Shown here: in pieces, positions 1 to 8,308 of the stretch
Layout of the letters: the number at the start of each line of letters is the position of its first letter
How positions within the stretch are numbered: position 1 is the stretch's first letter
NCBI RefSeq assembly: GCF_947502065.1
Contig: NZ_CANMYE010000009.1
Span: 1 to 64,000 of the forward strand
Length of the DNA stretch: 64,000 bases
Direction of reading: 5' to 3'
Source: an uncultured Pseudoteredinibacter sp.
GTDB lineage: Bacteria; Pseudomonadota; Gammaproteobacteria; Pseudomonadales; Cellvibrionaceae
Notes under the pieces: model-generated
Database searches by the model: none
Told to the model about the DNA's origin: nothing
What the model saw: the letters and a program-made list of their open reading frames with translations, nothing else
Translations under genes and position numbers: made by a program

Positions 1-134
1 ACCCCAGGTTCCTGCACGATTTAAAATTCTGCGCCTAAGCCCAACATTTTGATTCAGCTAATTTTTATAGACTGGGTAAGATCCGAAACAGCTACCACTT
101 AAAGGCGGGGTCAGACCCTTAGGTTCTGACCCCG
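1..134. repeat. REP-like hairpin doublet, copy 1 (left edge cut by window)
   Basis: Positions 106-134 form an almost perfect hairpin (left arm CGGGGTCAGACCC, right arm GGTTCTGACCCCG). Positions 1-105 align without gaps to 2553-2658 of the second copy: both begin ACCCCAGGTTC, continue into a TGCACG stretch and reach the hairpin after exactly 106 bases. The first bases of the window are therefore probably the tail of another hairpin, so the unit is hairpin-spacer-hairpin, like a bacterial interspersed mosaic element. No RAYT transposase is visible nearby. The hairpin lies 10 bp beyond the stop codon of the following minus-strand gene and could protect or terminate its mRNA. Confidence 0.85.
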
Positions 135-143
135 TTCCTCGCT

Positions 144-1271
144 TTAGGCTAACGCCTGATAACGCTGGGCGTGATAATCGCTATTGCCGAACATCATTTC
201 CAACATGGTTAAACGCTTAAAGTAATGACCCACATCTAGCTCATCGGTAACGGCAATGCCACCGTGAATCTGCACGGACTCCTGCCCAATATTGCGAGCC
301 GCTGTACCAATGCGGTATTTGGCAGCCGAAATAGCCTTGGTCGCCATCGAAGGATCTTGTTCACTTAACATCACGGCACGTAGCAACATAGATTTAGCTT
401 GCTGATGCTCTACAAACATATCGGCCATACGGTGCTGCAAGGCTTGGAACTTAGAAATCGGCACGCCAAACTGAACGCGAGTTTTGGTGTACTCAACGGT
501 TTTTTCTAAGCTAACGCCCATTGCGCCTACAGCTTCTGCACAAACAGCTAAGGTAGCTTGATCTATCACTGCCTCTACGGCGGCAAGAGCATTGCCTTCT
601 TCGCCCAGTGCACTATCGGCAGTAAGCGCAACATTATTAAAACTCACCTCCGCAGCATTACTGCCATCTTGTAACTTATAAGCCTTGCGGCTAACGCCTT
701 CAGCATTGGCATCCACAAGAAAAAGACTCAAACCATTTTTTTCAGCAGAATCGCCAGAAGTGCGAGCTAAAACAACAAAGTGATCGGCCGCAGCACCATT
801 AAATACTACCGACTTCTGACCATTTAACTTAAAACCACCACCAGCCTTCTCTGCCTGACAACTAACTTTATGCAAGCAGTAACGGCTATCAGCTTCGGTG
901 TAGGCAAAAGCCCACTGCTGCTGACCTGCCATAATTTCAGCAAGATTGGCCTTTTGGGATTCATTGCCGCACTTAGCCAACAAGCCACCAGCTAAAATCA
1001 CATTGGCTAGGTAAGGCTCCATTAGCATGCCTTTACCAAACTCTTCCATTAACACCATAACATCAGCAGCACCACCACCCATGCCGCCATCTTCTTCTGA
1101 AAACGGCACCATCAACCAGCCTAGCTCGGCGAACAGATTCCAAAAATCCTGATTAAAATTGGCATCGCTGTTTACGGTTGCCATACGAGTGTCGAAGTCG
1201 TAATCGTTTTGTACAAACTTAGCGACACTGTCTTGCAGCATTTGCTGCTCTTGAGATAAAGAAAAATCCAT
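144..1271 (-). CDS. Acyl-CoA dehydrogenase, small (non-catalytic) subunit of a heteromeric pair; PimD-like
   Basis: A 375-residue acyl-CoA dehydrogenase-fold protein with the N-terminal helical, central beta and C-terminal helical regions of the family, including the FAD-contacting QFGVPISKFQ segment. It resembles the small subunit of pimeloyl-CoA dehydrogenase and the beta chains of steroid-side-chain ACADs. The C-terminal position that holds the catalytic Glu in MCAD (YEGT) reads MFGNSDYH here, and the alternative helix-G Glu position reads IDQAT, so no catalytic base is visible. The ATG is preceded by AAGGAG, which overlaps the stop of the upstream partner gene; the gap is only 10 bp, so the two are co-translated. 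Inferred role: FAD-binding partner in alpha,beta-dehydrogenation of an acyl-CoA (dicarboxylyl, branched or steroid-derived). The substrate is unknown. Confidence 0.88.
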   Translation of the reverse strand: MDFSLSQEQQMLQDSVAKFVQNDYDFDTRMATVNSDANFNQDFWNLFAELGWLMVPFSEEDGGMGGGAADVMVLMEEFGKGMLMEPYLANVILAGGLLAKCGNESQKANLAEIMAGQQQWAFAYTEADSRYCLHKVSCQAEKAGGGFKLNGQKSVVFNGAAADHFVVLARTSGDSAEKNGLSLFLVDANAEGVSRKAYKLQDGSNAAEVSFNNVALTADSALGEEGNALAAVEAVIDQATLAVCAEAVGAMGVSLEKTVEYTKTRVQFGVPISKFQALQHRMADMFVEHQQAKSMLLRAVMLSEQDPSMATKAISAAKYRIGTAARNIGQESVQIHGGIAVTDELDVGHYFKRLTMLEMMFGNSDYHAQRYQALA

Positions 1272-1281
1272 GTCGCGCTCC

Positions 1282-2481
1282 TTATAAACCTAATACCGCT
1301 TTGCAGATAATATTTTTTTGAATTTCGTTACTGCCACCGTAAATGGAAGCTTTGCGATTATTGAAATACTTCGGCGCTGTGTTTGCAGCGGTACCCGGGC
1401 CGACATGCTCACCTTCATACTCTGGCATAAACTGCTCTTTTACAAAGGGCAAACTATAGTAACCCGCAACATCCATATACAGCTCATCAATTGCCTGAGC
1501 GACTTCGGTACCTTTAATTTTTAAAATGGAAGATTCCGGACCAGGTGCTTTACCGGTGCTTACCGCCGCTAAGGTACGTAGCTCTGTAAACTCTAAAGCT
1601 TGCAACTCAATCTCAGCATCCAGTAATTTGGCCTGAAAGCGCGAATCTTCTGCAAGACTGCCCAAGCCGGTAGAGGCCTCTGCGGCAAGTCGCTTAAGTT
1701 TTTCCAAACGCACTTTAGAATGGGCAACGCGGGCGATACCGGTACGCTCATGGGTTAGCAACACCTTGGCGTAAGTCCAACCTTTACCCTCTTCACCAAT
1801 TCGGTTTTCCACAGGTACACGAACATTATCAAAGTGAATTTCGTTAACTTCACGATGACCATCTAGAGTAATGATAGGAGAAACTGTGATACCCGGGTCA
1901 TCCATATCAACTAACACGAAGCTGATTGCTTCTTGGTTTTTGGTATTGGCATCACCGGTGCGTACTAAGCAGAAAATCCAATCGGCGTAGTGGCCCAAGG
2001 TAGTCCAAGTTTTGGTACCGTTAATTACGTAGTGATCACCATCGCGTACGGCAGTGGTTTTTAAGGATGCTAAATCAGAACCGGCATTAGGTTCAGAATA
2101 CCCCTGACACCACCACACATTACTGTTCAAAATATCAGGCAAAAAGCGCTGCTTTTGTTCTTCATTACCGTAGGTGTAAATAACAGGGGCAACCATTTTC
2201 ATACCAAATGGCACCACATCAGGCGCACCTGCTTTGGCGCACTCATTAGCCCAGATGTATTTTTGAGTAGGTGTCCAACCAGTACCACCATACTCCACAG
2301 GCCAGTTCACCGCCGCCCAGCCTTGCTCGGCTAAAATTTTCTGCCAGCGTACATGATCGTCTTTGCTGGTGGGAGTGCCCGCTAAGATTTTTTCGCTGAT
2401 TTCTTTGGGTAGCTTGTCAGCAAGGAACTGCTGTACCTCAGCCTCAAAGGCTTTTTCCTCTGGGGAAAAGTCGATATTCAT
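1282..2481 (-). CDS. Acyl-CoA dehydrogenase, large (catalytic) subunit of a heteromeric pair; PimC-like
   Basis: A 399-residue acyl-CoA dehydrogenase. It carries the family signature around residues 127-140 (QGYSEPNAGSDLAS) and a C-terminal IYGGSNEIQ in which Gly replaces the MCAD catalytic Glu. A Glu is present instead at residue 245 in LLTHERTGIA, the helix-G position used by isovaleryl-CoA dehydrogenase and by the catalytic chains of heteromeric steroid ACADs. This supports a catalytic large subunit paired with the small subunit encoded 10 bp downstream. Related proteins are annotated as the large subunit of pimeloyl-CoA dehydrogenase. The gene is first in the two-gene transcript, and a REP-like doublet lies directly upstream (2530-2686). 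The substrate is not determined by sequence. Confidence 0.9.
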   Translation of the reverse strand: MNIDFSPEEKAFEAEVQQFLADKLPKEISEKILAGTPTSKDDHVRWQKILAEQGWAAVNWPVEYGGTGWTPTQKYIWANECAKAGAPDVVPFGMKMVAPVIYTYGNEEQKQRFLPDILNSNVWWCQGYSEPNAGSDLASLKTTAVRDGDHYVINGTKTWTTLGHYADWIFCLVRTGDANTKNQEAISFVLVDMDDPGITVSPIITLDGHREVNEIHFDNVRVPVENRIGEEGKGWTYAKVLLTHERTGIARVAHSKVRLEKLKRLAAEASTGLGSLAEDSRFQAKLLDAEIELQALEFTELRTLAAVSTGKAPGPESSILKIKGTEVAQAIDELYMDVAGYYSLPFVKEQFMPEYEGEHVGPGTAANTAPKYFNNRKASIYGGSNEIQKNIICKAVLGL

Positions 2482-2529
2482 TATTATTCCTCTGTTATTT
2501 TCTTTCCAAAATTCTCATACGGCACCATC

Positions 2530-2686
2530 GGGGTCAGAACCCGTGGGTTCTGACCCCAGGTTCATGCACGGTTTTAAATTCCGTACCAAATCCCAATCAT
2601 CTGCTTCAGCTTTCTTCTAGAAACCTTGCAGGCCTTTATACACCTACCACTTAAAAGTGGGGTCAGAACCCTTGGGTTCTGACCCC
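2530..2686. repeat. REP-like hairpin doublet, copy 2
   Basis: Two hairpins, 2530-2557 (GGGGTCAGAACCC, GT, GGGTTCTGACCCC) and 2659-2686 (same arms, TT loop), are separated by about 100 bp. The spacer plus second hairpin is collinear with window positions 1-134. The doublet lies between the ACAD pair and the third ACAD gene; the same element lies on the other side of the pair, so the two-gene cassette is bracketed by direct copies. Palindromes with this GGGGTCAG/CTGACCCC sequence are typical of REP elements mobilised by RAYT proteins, but no such protein is encoded in this window. Confidence 0.88.
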
Positions 2687-2701
2687 GGTGTGATTCGGCT
2701 G

Positions 2702-3862
2702 CTACTGGGCTTCCTTCACTAAATTTCTTGCAATCACCATCTGCTGTATTTGGCTGGTGCCTTCATACAAGCGGAACAATCGCACATCGCGATAAAAACG
2801 TTCAACCCCATAATCTGATATATAACCGCTGCCGCCATGAATTTGGACAGCTTTATCCGCCACGCGCCCGACCATCTCTGTGCAGAACAATTTGCAGCAA
2901 GCCGCTTCGGTACTGTGTGGCAGTGCATCATCTCGTTTACGAGCGCAGTCCATTACCATCGCCTGCCCAGCATAGATCTCGGTTTTGCAATCCGCCAACA
3001 TGGCTTGAATCATTTGATGCTCGGCGATGGGTTTACCAAACTGCTGACGTTCTGAAGCGAAACGTACCGAGTCATCCAGTAAGCGCTGGGCAATACCAAC
3101 ACTCAATGCTGCGATATGCAAACGGCCACGATCCAACACTTTCATGGCGGTATAAAAGCCTTTACCTTCAACACCACCAATTAGATTCTCAGCGGGCACG
3201 GCCACATCATCAAAGTTTACATCGCAGGTGTGAGAGCCCGCGTGTCCCATTTTTTTGTCTTTCGCCCCTAGGCTAATGCCTGGGCTTTTTGCATCCACGA
3301 TAAATGCTGAAATCCCGCGAGCGCCAGGCTGCTCGGCATCAGTTCTGGCCAACACAGTAAAAAAATCGGCACGTGGCGCATTGGTAATAAAGCGCTTGTT
3401 GCCATTAAGAATATACTGATCACCTTCTTTACGGGCGCGAGTTTTTAAAGCGGCTGAATCCGAGCCAGCATCTGGCTCTGTAAGACAAAATGATGCAATG
3501 GCCTCGCCACTGGCCAATTTCGGCAAATAGCGCTGTCGCTGTTCGTCGCTACCATCAAAGATTAGCGCAGAAGAGCCAATGCCATTATTGGTGCCTATCA
3601 AGGAGCGGAAAGCTGGCGAAGTGCCCCCTAGAGTCATCGCCGCCTGTACCTCTTCTTCCATAGTCAGACCAAGGCCGCCGTACTCCTCAGGGATGGTAAG
3701 CCCAAATAAGCCCATTTCGCGCATCTCTTGCACAACCGCATCAGGGATATTGTCATCCTCAGCCACCTGGTCTTCTAGTGGACGCAGACGCTCATTCACA
3801 TAACGCCCCAGGGCTTCTAACAGGGCCTTGTGGCTCTCTTGATCTCGTATCACAACACACAC
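2702..3862 (-). CDS. Acyl-CoA dehydrogenase (classical, homomeric type)
   Basis: A 386-residue acyl-CoA dehydrogenase that introduces a trans-2,3 double bond into an acyl-CoA with FAD and passes electrons to ETF. It has both family signatures: a CLTEPDAGSDSA block and the C-terminal RLYEGTSQIQ with the catalytic Glu intact, unlike the neighbouring pair. QFGKPIAEHQ is the FAD/oligomer contact. No ATG is available at the N-terminus. The furthest start is GTG at 3862, but the in-frame GTG at 3853 is better placed behind a TAGG sequence, so the true protein may be three residues shorter. Transcribed in the same direction as the ACAD pair but separated from it by the repeat doublet. The chain-length range cannot be told. 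Confidence 0.9.
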   Translation of the reverse strand: MCVVIRDQESHKALLEALGRYVNERLRPLEDQVAEDDNIPDAVVQEMREMGLFGLTIPEEYGGLGLTMEEEVQAAMTLGGTSPAFRSLIGTNNGIGSSALIFDGSDEQRQRYLPKLASGEAIASFCLTEPDAGSDSAALKTRARKEGDQYILNGNKRFITNAPRADFFTVLARTDAEQPGARGISAFIVDAKSPGISLGAKDKKMGHAGSHTCDVNFDDVAVPAENLIGGVEGKGFYTAMKVLDRGRLHIAALSVGIAQRLLDDSVRFASERQQFGKPIAEHQMIQAMLADCKTEIYAGQAMVMDCARKRDDALPHSTEAACCKLFCTEMVGRVADKAVQIHGGSGYISDYGVERFYRDVRLFRLYEGTSQIQQMVIARNLVKEAQ

Positions 3863-4009
3863 CTATGCAGAATCAATTCCGCTATACTAGCAACTAATTC
3901 CGCTCTGCGGAACATGCTCAAGAATCAAATTTAGGTATTCTTCTCGATAAATGTTGATCTGAAAGCGTTGGCCAACCGTAAACACAGGGAATATATGCAG
4001 GAGCAAGAC

Positions 4010-4558
4010 ATGCCCAATAGCAGCAGCGCCCTTTGGTTTGGGGCCAATATGATCGGTTTTCAGCTGTGCTGGTGGAGCCTTGTTCTCTACGGCAACTTAG
4101 CAGTGCCGCTCGCGCTGCTGCTTTTGGCCCTTCATTTGTTTTTTACGCCCGAGCGCCAACTAGATCTCAAACTCATTCTTATCGTGGGCATTCTTGGCTT
4201 TGCTCTAGACAATGTATTAGCGACAGCCTCGGTATGGCAATTTGAAAACAGCCTTCTACCGGCCCCAATTTGGCTGGGCTGTATCTGGCTATGCTTCGGC
4301 GCCACCCTAAGGCACAGCTTTCGCCCTCTATGGGAGCGCAAACTATTACTTCCCATTCTGGGGGCATTCGGTGGGGCCAGCAGCTACATCGCCGCCAATA
4401 AACTCGGCGCAGTCAGTTTTGGCTACGAGCTTTTGCTAACGGGGTTTATTTGTGCGCTTTTGTGGGGAGTGATATTGCCGTTGATTGTGTGGTTTGCAGA
4501 GCACGAAGAAATGAAGCTAAAGACAATACAGGAAAGAGAAACCGAGGCAACCAGCTAA
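4010..4558 (+). CDS. DUF2878 family integral membrane protein
   Basis: A 182-residue protein with about five to six hydrophobic segments spread over its whole length and a charged C-terminal tail (EHEEMKLKTIQERETE). Length and pattern match DUF2878, an uncharacterised inner-membrane family. The ATG at 4010 was chosen because AGGAG sits six bases before it; upstream in-frame TTG and ATG codons (3968, 3995) lack such a site. It diverges from the acyl-CoA dehydrogenase at 3862. Elsewhere the family often sits beside cyclopropane-fatty-acid and photolyase-type gene clusters, but none of those partners is here. Function unknown. Confidence 0.82.
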   Translation: MPNSSSALWFGANMIGFQLCWWSLVLYGNLAVPLALLLLALHLFFTPERQLDLKLILIVGILGFALDNVLATASVWQFENSLLPAPIWLGCIWLCFGATLRHSFRPLWERKLLLPILGAFGGASSYIAANKLGAVSFGYELLLTGFICALLWGVILPLIVWFAEHEEMKLKTIQERETEATS

Positions 4559-4588
4559 AGCTACCTCTTCACACCTGGGAAACAGCGA

Positions 4589-4738
4589 TCAAACATTCTT
4601 CTTTTTCAATTCAGCTTCCTTCAAATCATTATCCAACCTAAGCTGCCGAGTTTTTTCAGCCAACCATTTGGCGCCACCCGCTAGCCAAAAGACAATACCG
4701 AAAGCCAAAATGGCGCCAGATAAATCAATATGTTCCAT
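4589..4738 (-). CDS. Small single-pass membrane protein (49 residues)
   Basis: A short open frame beginning MEHIDLSGAILAFGIVFWLA, with one hydrophobic segment (about residues 7-22) followed by a Lys/Glu-rich amphipathic tail ending in ELKKKNV. It has an ATG start with AGGGG seven bases upstream and begins 10 bp after the stop of the preceding small membrane gene. That spacing and a good ribosome site argue it is real despite its size. I do not recognise a family. The shape (one membrane helix plus charged coil) is that of small regulatory or accessory membrane proteins. Confidence 0.7.
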   Translation of the reverse strand: MEHIDLSGAILAFGIVFWLAGGAKWLAEKTRQLRLDNDLKEAELKKKNV

Positions 4739-4748
4739 GTATTAACCC

Positions 4749-4931
4749 CTAAACCTTTGAACGTTGTCTTTTACTAAGATAAAAAAATGGCACTAGCCAA
4801 ACGGCAATTAGCACAAAGACCACATTCTGCGACACATCCTTATCTGCAATAAAGAATGAGCTTAGCAACATGGCAAGGGCGAACAGTATTGAAATCGCAA
4901 TATTGACTTGCTTGGCTTTCTTACAATCCAT
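4749..4931 (-). CDS. Small two-helix membrane protein
   Basis: A 60-residue protein starting MDCKKAKQ with two predicted membrane helices (about residues 9-27 and 34-52) and a basic C-terminus (KRQRSKV). Start 4931 is an ATG with GGAGG five bases upstream; an in-frame TTG four codons earlier lacks a site. It is followed 10 bp later by another small membrane gene, so the two form a mini-operon. No family recognised. Confidence 0.7.
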   Translation of the reverse strand: MDCKKAKQVNIAISILFALAMLLSSFFIADKDVSQNVVFVLIAVWLVPFFYLSKRQRSKV

Positions 4932-5073
4932 CTTATCCTCCAAGCCTTGATAGGCTATGTATTAGCTTAGCAGCTCGCCGGTATAATCGAGCTTTTTGTT
5001 CCTTAGCTTTGACGAGGCTTTTCGTGAATAGGTGTCGTGTCAGCAGGCAAAGAGGCTCCACTTTGATACCAAG

Positions 5074-5430
5074 CTATTCAAACAAACAGATTTTATTCCG
5101 ATCCAAATCGCGAATATACGCAGAATATCGGCCCGATCGCACACCGGGCTCGCCATCACTCGAACCACCAAGCTCCAGCGCCAGCCCATGTAAGCGATCC
5201 ACCTCGGCCGCAGAGCCAAGATTAAGGCCTAGCATGGTGCCATTGCCGTGAGTGGCGGGCCGCTCATCGAAAGGTTCAGCTACGGCAAACATCATCTCTT
5301 CGTTGGCCCACAGAGTCATGCGTCCCTCATCATGGGCTTTTACTAAACCGCAATCTTCAAAAAATGCATCATAGAAAGCTACGGCTTTTTGCTTATTGTT
5401 AGTACCGAAGACAAAATAATTCATTTTCAT
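5074..5430 (-). CDS. VOC (glyoxalase/bleomycin-resistance) superfamily protein
   Basis: A 118-residue single VOC-fold module with the beta-alpha-beta-beta-beta pattern twice. It starts MNYFVFGTNN, followed by AVAFYDAFF, and ends with GRYSAYIRDLDRNKICLFE, the usual closing strand with a metal-ligand Glu at the end. GGAGT lies about nine bases before the ATG. This small family includes glyoxalases, dioxygenase-like and antibiotic-binding proteins, and the substrate cannot be predicted. It stands alone in the accessory region, on the same strand as its neighbours. Confidence 0.8.
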   Translation of the reverse strand: MKMNYFVFGTNNKQKAVAFYDAFFEDCGLVKAHDEGRMTLWANEEMMFAVAEPFDERPATHGNGTMLGLNLGSAAEVDRLHGLALELGGSSDGEPGVRSGRYSAYIRDLDRNKICLFE

Positions 5431-5480
5431 TGCTAAGACTCCCTGAGACTATTTTTTGGACTGGTATAAAGTAAGGGGCG

Positions 5481-5942
5481 CTATAGAGCTTCGCCATGCA
5501 CCATTTTCTCGACAAGCGACTTAATACGGGATGCTTCATACCAAAAGGCAGCTTGCATTAAAAGATAGCCAGCCCCACACATAATAAAGGGGACTTTTGG
5601 CTCTCCGCCATTAATATCGCGCATCTCCACCAATGCAATGCCAAAAGTACCGCCTAACCAAACAAGCATAAAGACGATAGCAAATAGATTCATTCTTAAA
5701 GTGATATCAACACACACCCTTGCACCGTCATAGGAAATGGTACCGAAGCCGTAAGGCAAAAAGGTATTTTGATAACGAATGGCGCGATAAACCTTAAAAT
5801 CATCACCCTTTCGGCGCCCATGGATAGATCTACGAGGGCCAGAAAACCCCCTTGAACGGCAAGCTTCATCTATAGCTTTATAGAGCTCTTCTTGCTTTAA
5901 ATCTGTATGCAAGCGGTAGCGCTCATATGGCAGTATATTCAT
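5481..5942 (-). CDS. Hypothetical membrane protein
   Basis: A protein of about 153 residues beginning MNILPYERYRL, with a basic soluble N-terminal half (FSGPRRSIHGRRKGDD) and two C-terminal hydrophobic segments (around FAIVFMLVWLGGTFG and VPFIMCGAGYLLMQ). No known domain recognised. The frame is open to a GTG at 5996, which would add 18 residues, but neither start has a strong ribosome site; the ATG was preferred. Transcribed with the surrounding minus-strand small genes. Confidence 0.6.
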   Translation of the reverse strand: MNILPYERYRLHTDLKQEELYKAIDEACRSRGFSGPRRSIHGRRKGDDFKVYRAIRYQNTFLPYGFGTISYDGARVCVDITLRMNLFAIVFMLVWLGGTFGIALVEMRDINGGEPKVPFIMCGAGYLLMQAAFWYEASRIKSLVEKMVHGEAL

Positions 5943-6117
5943 AGCATCACTAACAACACTTTCATATGCATATAGCCTGATAAATTCTACGCGCACATAT
6001 TGCCAGACAATACGAGACTACCGCCTTGTTAGAAGTTTTAACTTTCTCATTTTACATATTTAAAATACAGCTTGCGTACAATCAAGACCAGAAAGCAAAG
6101 AGAAACATCCAGAAAAG

Positions 6118-6146
6118 ACAAAAAGACGTGCGAGACACGCCTTTTA
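6118..6146 (-). terminator. Rho-independent terminator of the 6157 lipoprotein gene
   Basis: Read on the minus strand, AAAGGCGTG and CACGTCTTT form a nine-pair stem with a TCT-type loop, and a T run follows. It sits just downstream of the stop codon at 6157. Confidence 0.6.
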
Positions 6147-6156
6147 TTCTAGGAGA

Positions 6157-6756
6157 TTACATACCGTCCTGAGGCGAAAGGGTACGCTTCATTATATCTT
6201 CCTTGCTTTTTTCCAGCCAAACCGGCCAGTACTTCTTGTATTTTTCCTTTACACTGTTCTTATTGCTTTCGTACCAAGCAAGAGACTTTTCAGTGTTTTC
6301 AACGAGCTTTGTTTTTTCTACCCACTTCTTAAAACGTGAATCTGACGTGTTGAATTTTGCGCCCTTGTCACTCTTAATAGGCCATAAAGAAAACCGAGCT
6401 TTCCAGGCTCCCATTCTTGGCGTAGCGATACTAAAGTAGTTTTTTCCAGGCTTTAAATCCGCCTCCATGAAATCAGCTGCCTCTGAGACCACCATAAAAA
6501 CATGCTTTCCTGCCGTAGTCTTGTAGGGAATCTTAGTATCATTAGCAAGCACGCCAATAAATTTCACTTTATCACCATCAACTTCGTACAAAGAAGCGTT
6601 AATAGCGTTACCAACAAAGCTTGATCGTAGAAAGACTACCTGAGCCTCTTCGGCTGTTGGGCTTTGAAGCTCTTGCTGAGATGATATCGCCATTGGGTTC
6701 GATGAACATGCTGAAATCAAAGCGATTGAAAGAAGTAAAAACATCCGTAGTATCAT
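6157..6756 (-). CDS. Putative lipoprotein, DUF2846-like
   Basis: A 199-residue protein with a lipoprotein signal peptide: hydrophobic MILRMFLLLSIALISAC, with Cys17 as the lipidated residue in an ISAC lipobox. The central part (VVFLRSSFVGNAINASLYEV through KNYFSIATPR) resembles the DUF2846 beta-sandwich seen in small envelope lipoproteins. AAGGAA lies six bases before the ATG. The mature protein is probably anchored in an envelope membrane. Function unknown. Confidence 0.75.
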   Translation of the reverse strand: MILRMFLLLSIALISACSSNPMAISSQQELQSPTAEEAQVVFLRSSFVGNAINASLYEVDGDKVKFIGVLANDTKIPYKTTAGKHVFMVVSEAADFMEADLKPGKNYFSIATPRMGAWKARFSLWPIKSDKGAKFNTSDSRFKKWVEKTKLVENTEKSLAWYESNKNSVKEKYKKYWPVWLEKSKEDIMKRTLSPQDGM

Positions 6757-6973
6757 GAAAATTTCCTTACCACAAAATTAAATCAAAGGTATTACACCGC
6801 CACCAGCGGTTTATAGAATTAGCCGACGTATTATATAGCTAAGCCCAGCCTTGTTCTCTAATTCAATAGTTTAATCCTAGATCTAGATCAAACTATCACT
6901 GCTAATCATTACTTAAATGTGACAATTATCTAAATAGAGAACCCAAATAAACCAAAGACGAGAGAAATTACAT

Positions 6974-7477
6974 TTAAGGAGTCACGTCATCTCCGGGAAA
7001 TAAGTGGCGGATATTGATATCGCTTACAATGTAATATCCTGCCACCTCTGAAATATTCGTCACAGGAACTACCTCAATAAGAGAAGCGTGCTTTTGCTTC
7101 AACATTTCCACAATCCCATCAATAGCCGCCTCAAGCCTCTCCCTCTTCGGATCATACATACCAAATGTACCCCCTTCCGTCATTGCAAACCCCATATCGA
7201 GCGCCCGACCAAGACCCAGGTAGATCACTTTACCATCTGCTGTAGATGAATATCTTACTTTAGCGCCATTTATATCCAGGGGTATCGAGGCTGCTGCCAG
7301 TCGCCTAGGATTTTTCTCTTGCCCTTCAGGGTGGCAGCCCAATGTGAGTTTATACGGTTTTTCGCAGGTCGTTTTATAAATACTAATTCTCTCAGAATCT
7401 CGATAACTCTGATGTATTTCATTGGAAACACAGGCAGAGAGGAATAAAAGCAACGTAATCGGAACTAATTTAAACAT
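6974..7477 (-). CDS. Putative lipoprotein of unknown function
   Basis: A 167-residue protein with a lipoprotein signal (MFKLVPITLLLFLSAC, Cys16). The start at 7477 was chosen because it places the signal peptide at the N-terminus; the open frame continues ten codons upstream. The mature part contains two Cys (TTCEKPY, LGCHPEG) that could form a disulfide, and a helical segment EAAIDGIVEMLKQKH. No family recognised. It has its own 200 bp upstream gap, so it is probably transcribed separately from the lipoprotein at 6157. Confidence 0.65.
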   Translation of the reverse strand: MFKLVPITLLLFLSACVSNEIHQSYRDSERISIYKTTCEKPYKLTLGCHPEGQEKNPRRLAAASIPLDINGAKVRYSSTADGKVIYLGLGRALDMGFAMTEGGTFGMYDPKRERLEAAIDGIVEMLKQKHASLIEVVPVTNISEVAGYYIVSDINIRHLFPGDDVTP

Positions 7478-7668
7478 AATGATCTCTTTTAAAAACAACG
7501 CCCCCAAACATTAACGAGCACAGCACGCCAACTCGAATCCATTTAACACTATTGATACTTCAATATAAGCGCGCCCGCTCCATTACCCTCAGCACCATCT
7601 TGAAATCTTCTAATATAATCAAAGATATCTTCCTTAATAAAAATAATACAACAACATCGCTCATTAAA

Positions 7669-8307
7669 TTAATCTAGTAATTCCACCACTCGAAACAAGT
7701 CTTGAGGCTTATCCAACATAATATCAGGCTTTTGCGCGGACAACTCCCCAAAGCTACCATAACCCCAAAGCACCCCAACAGAACTCAAACCATTCTCATG
7801 AGCTGCTTTCAAATCGAACATGCGATCACCCACCATAACGGAACCGGGACCAACACGCTCCATAGAGAGAAGATTCGATAACTGAGTCACCTTACTAACA
7901 CCAACATCCCCGCCATCGATAAACTCAAAGAAGCCATCCAAATCAAACATCTCGATAATCTTGCGTGCAAAAGCAGCAGGCTTTGAAGTACAAACCGCCA
8001 AGGGATGTTCATCATACAAAGAGCGCAAAGAGCCAAACACACCTTCGTACAAATAATTCTCAGAAAACCCCACATCTGCATAGCGTTCTCGATATTTTTT
8101 GACTAGAGAATTTACCAGTGACTCATCAGCAGTTTCTAACAACTCCCTAAACGAAGCATCAAGTGGCGGCCCTATACAAGTTAAAAGCTCAGCTTCAGCA
8201 CGAGAATCAAAACCATGCGCCTCAAGAGCATAATTGATAGATCGAACGATACCATCCTTAGGGTCACTAATGGTTCCGTCTAGGTCAAATATTATTGTGC
8301 TAGACAC
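7669..8307 (-). CDS. HAD-superfamily hydrolase, phosphoglycolate phosphatase-like
   Basis: A 212-residue haloacid dehalogenase-fold phosphatase. It has motif I FDLDGT at residues 6-11 (nucleophile and acid Asp), motif II CTSKP, the motif III Lys at KVTQLS, and motif IV VGDRMFDLKAA with the metal-binding Asp. The cap domain lies between motifs I and II, as in Gph/PGMB proteins. It acts on a small phosphorylated metabolite; glycolate phosphate is one possibility. The GTG at 8307 is used because GGAGG lies six bases upstream; it starts one base past the stop of the upstream gene (8309), so the two are translationally coupled. Confidence 0.82.
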   Translation of the reverse strand: MSSTIIFDLDGTISDPKDGIVRSINYALEAHGFDSRAEAELLTCIGPPLDASFRELLETADESLVNSLVKKYRERYADVGFSENYLYEGVFGSLRSLYDEHPLAVCTSKPAAFARKIIEMFDLDGFFEFIDGGDVGVSKVTQLSNLLSMERVGPGSVMVGDRMFDLKAAHENGLSSVGVLWGYGSFGELSAQKPDIMLDKPQDLFRVVELLD

Positions 8308-8308
8308 T

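Noticed and set aside
2728..3276. 182-codon plus-strand frame inside the third acyl-CoA dehydrogenase
   Set aside because: Antisense to a well-conserved gene, no signal or domain, His/Pro/Arg-rich shadow composition.
3968..4009. Longer N-terminus for the DUF2878 protein
   Set aside because: Starts with TTG and lacks a ribosome site; AGGAG is placed for the ATG at 4010.
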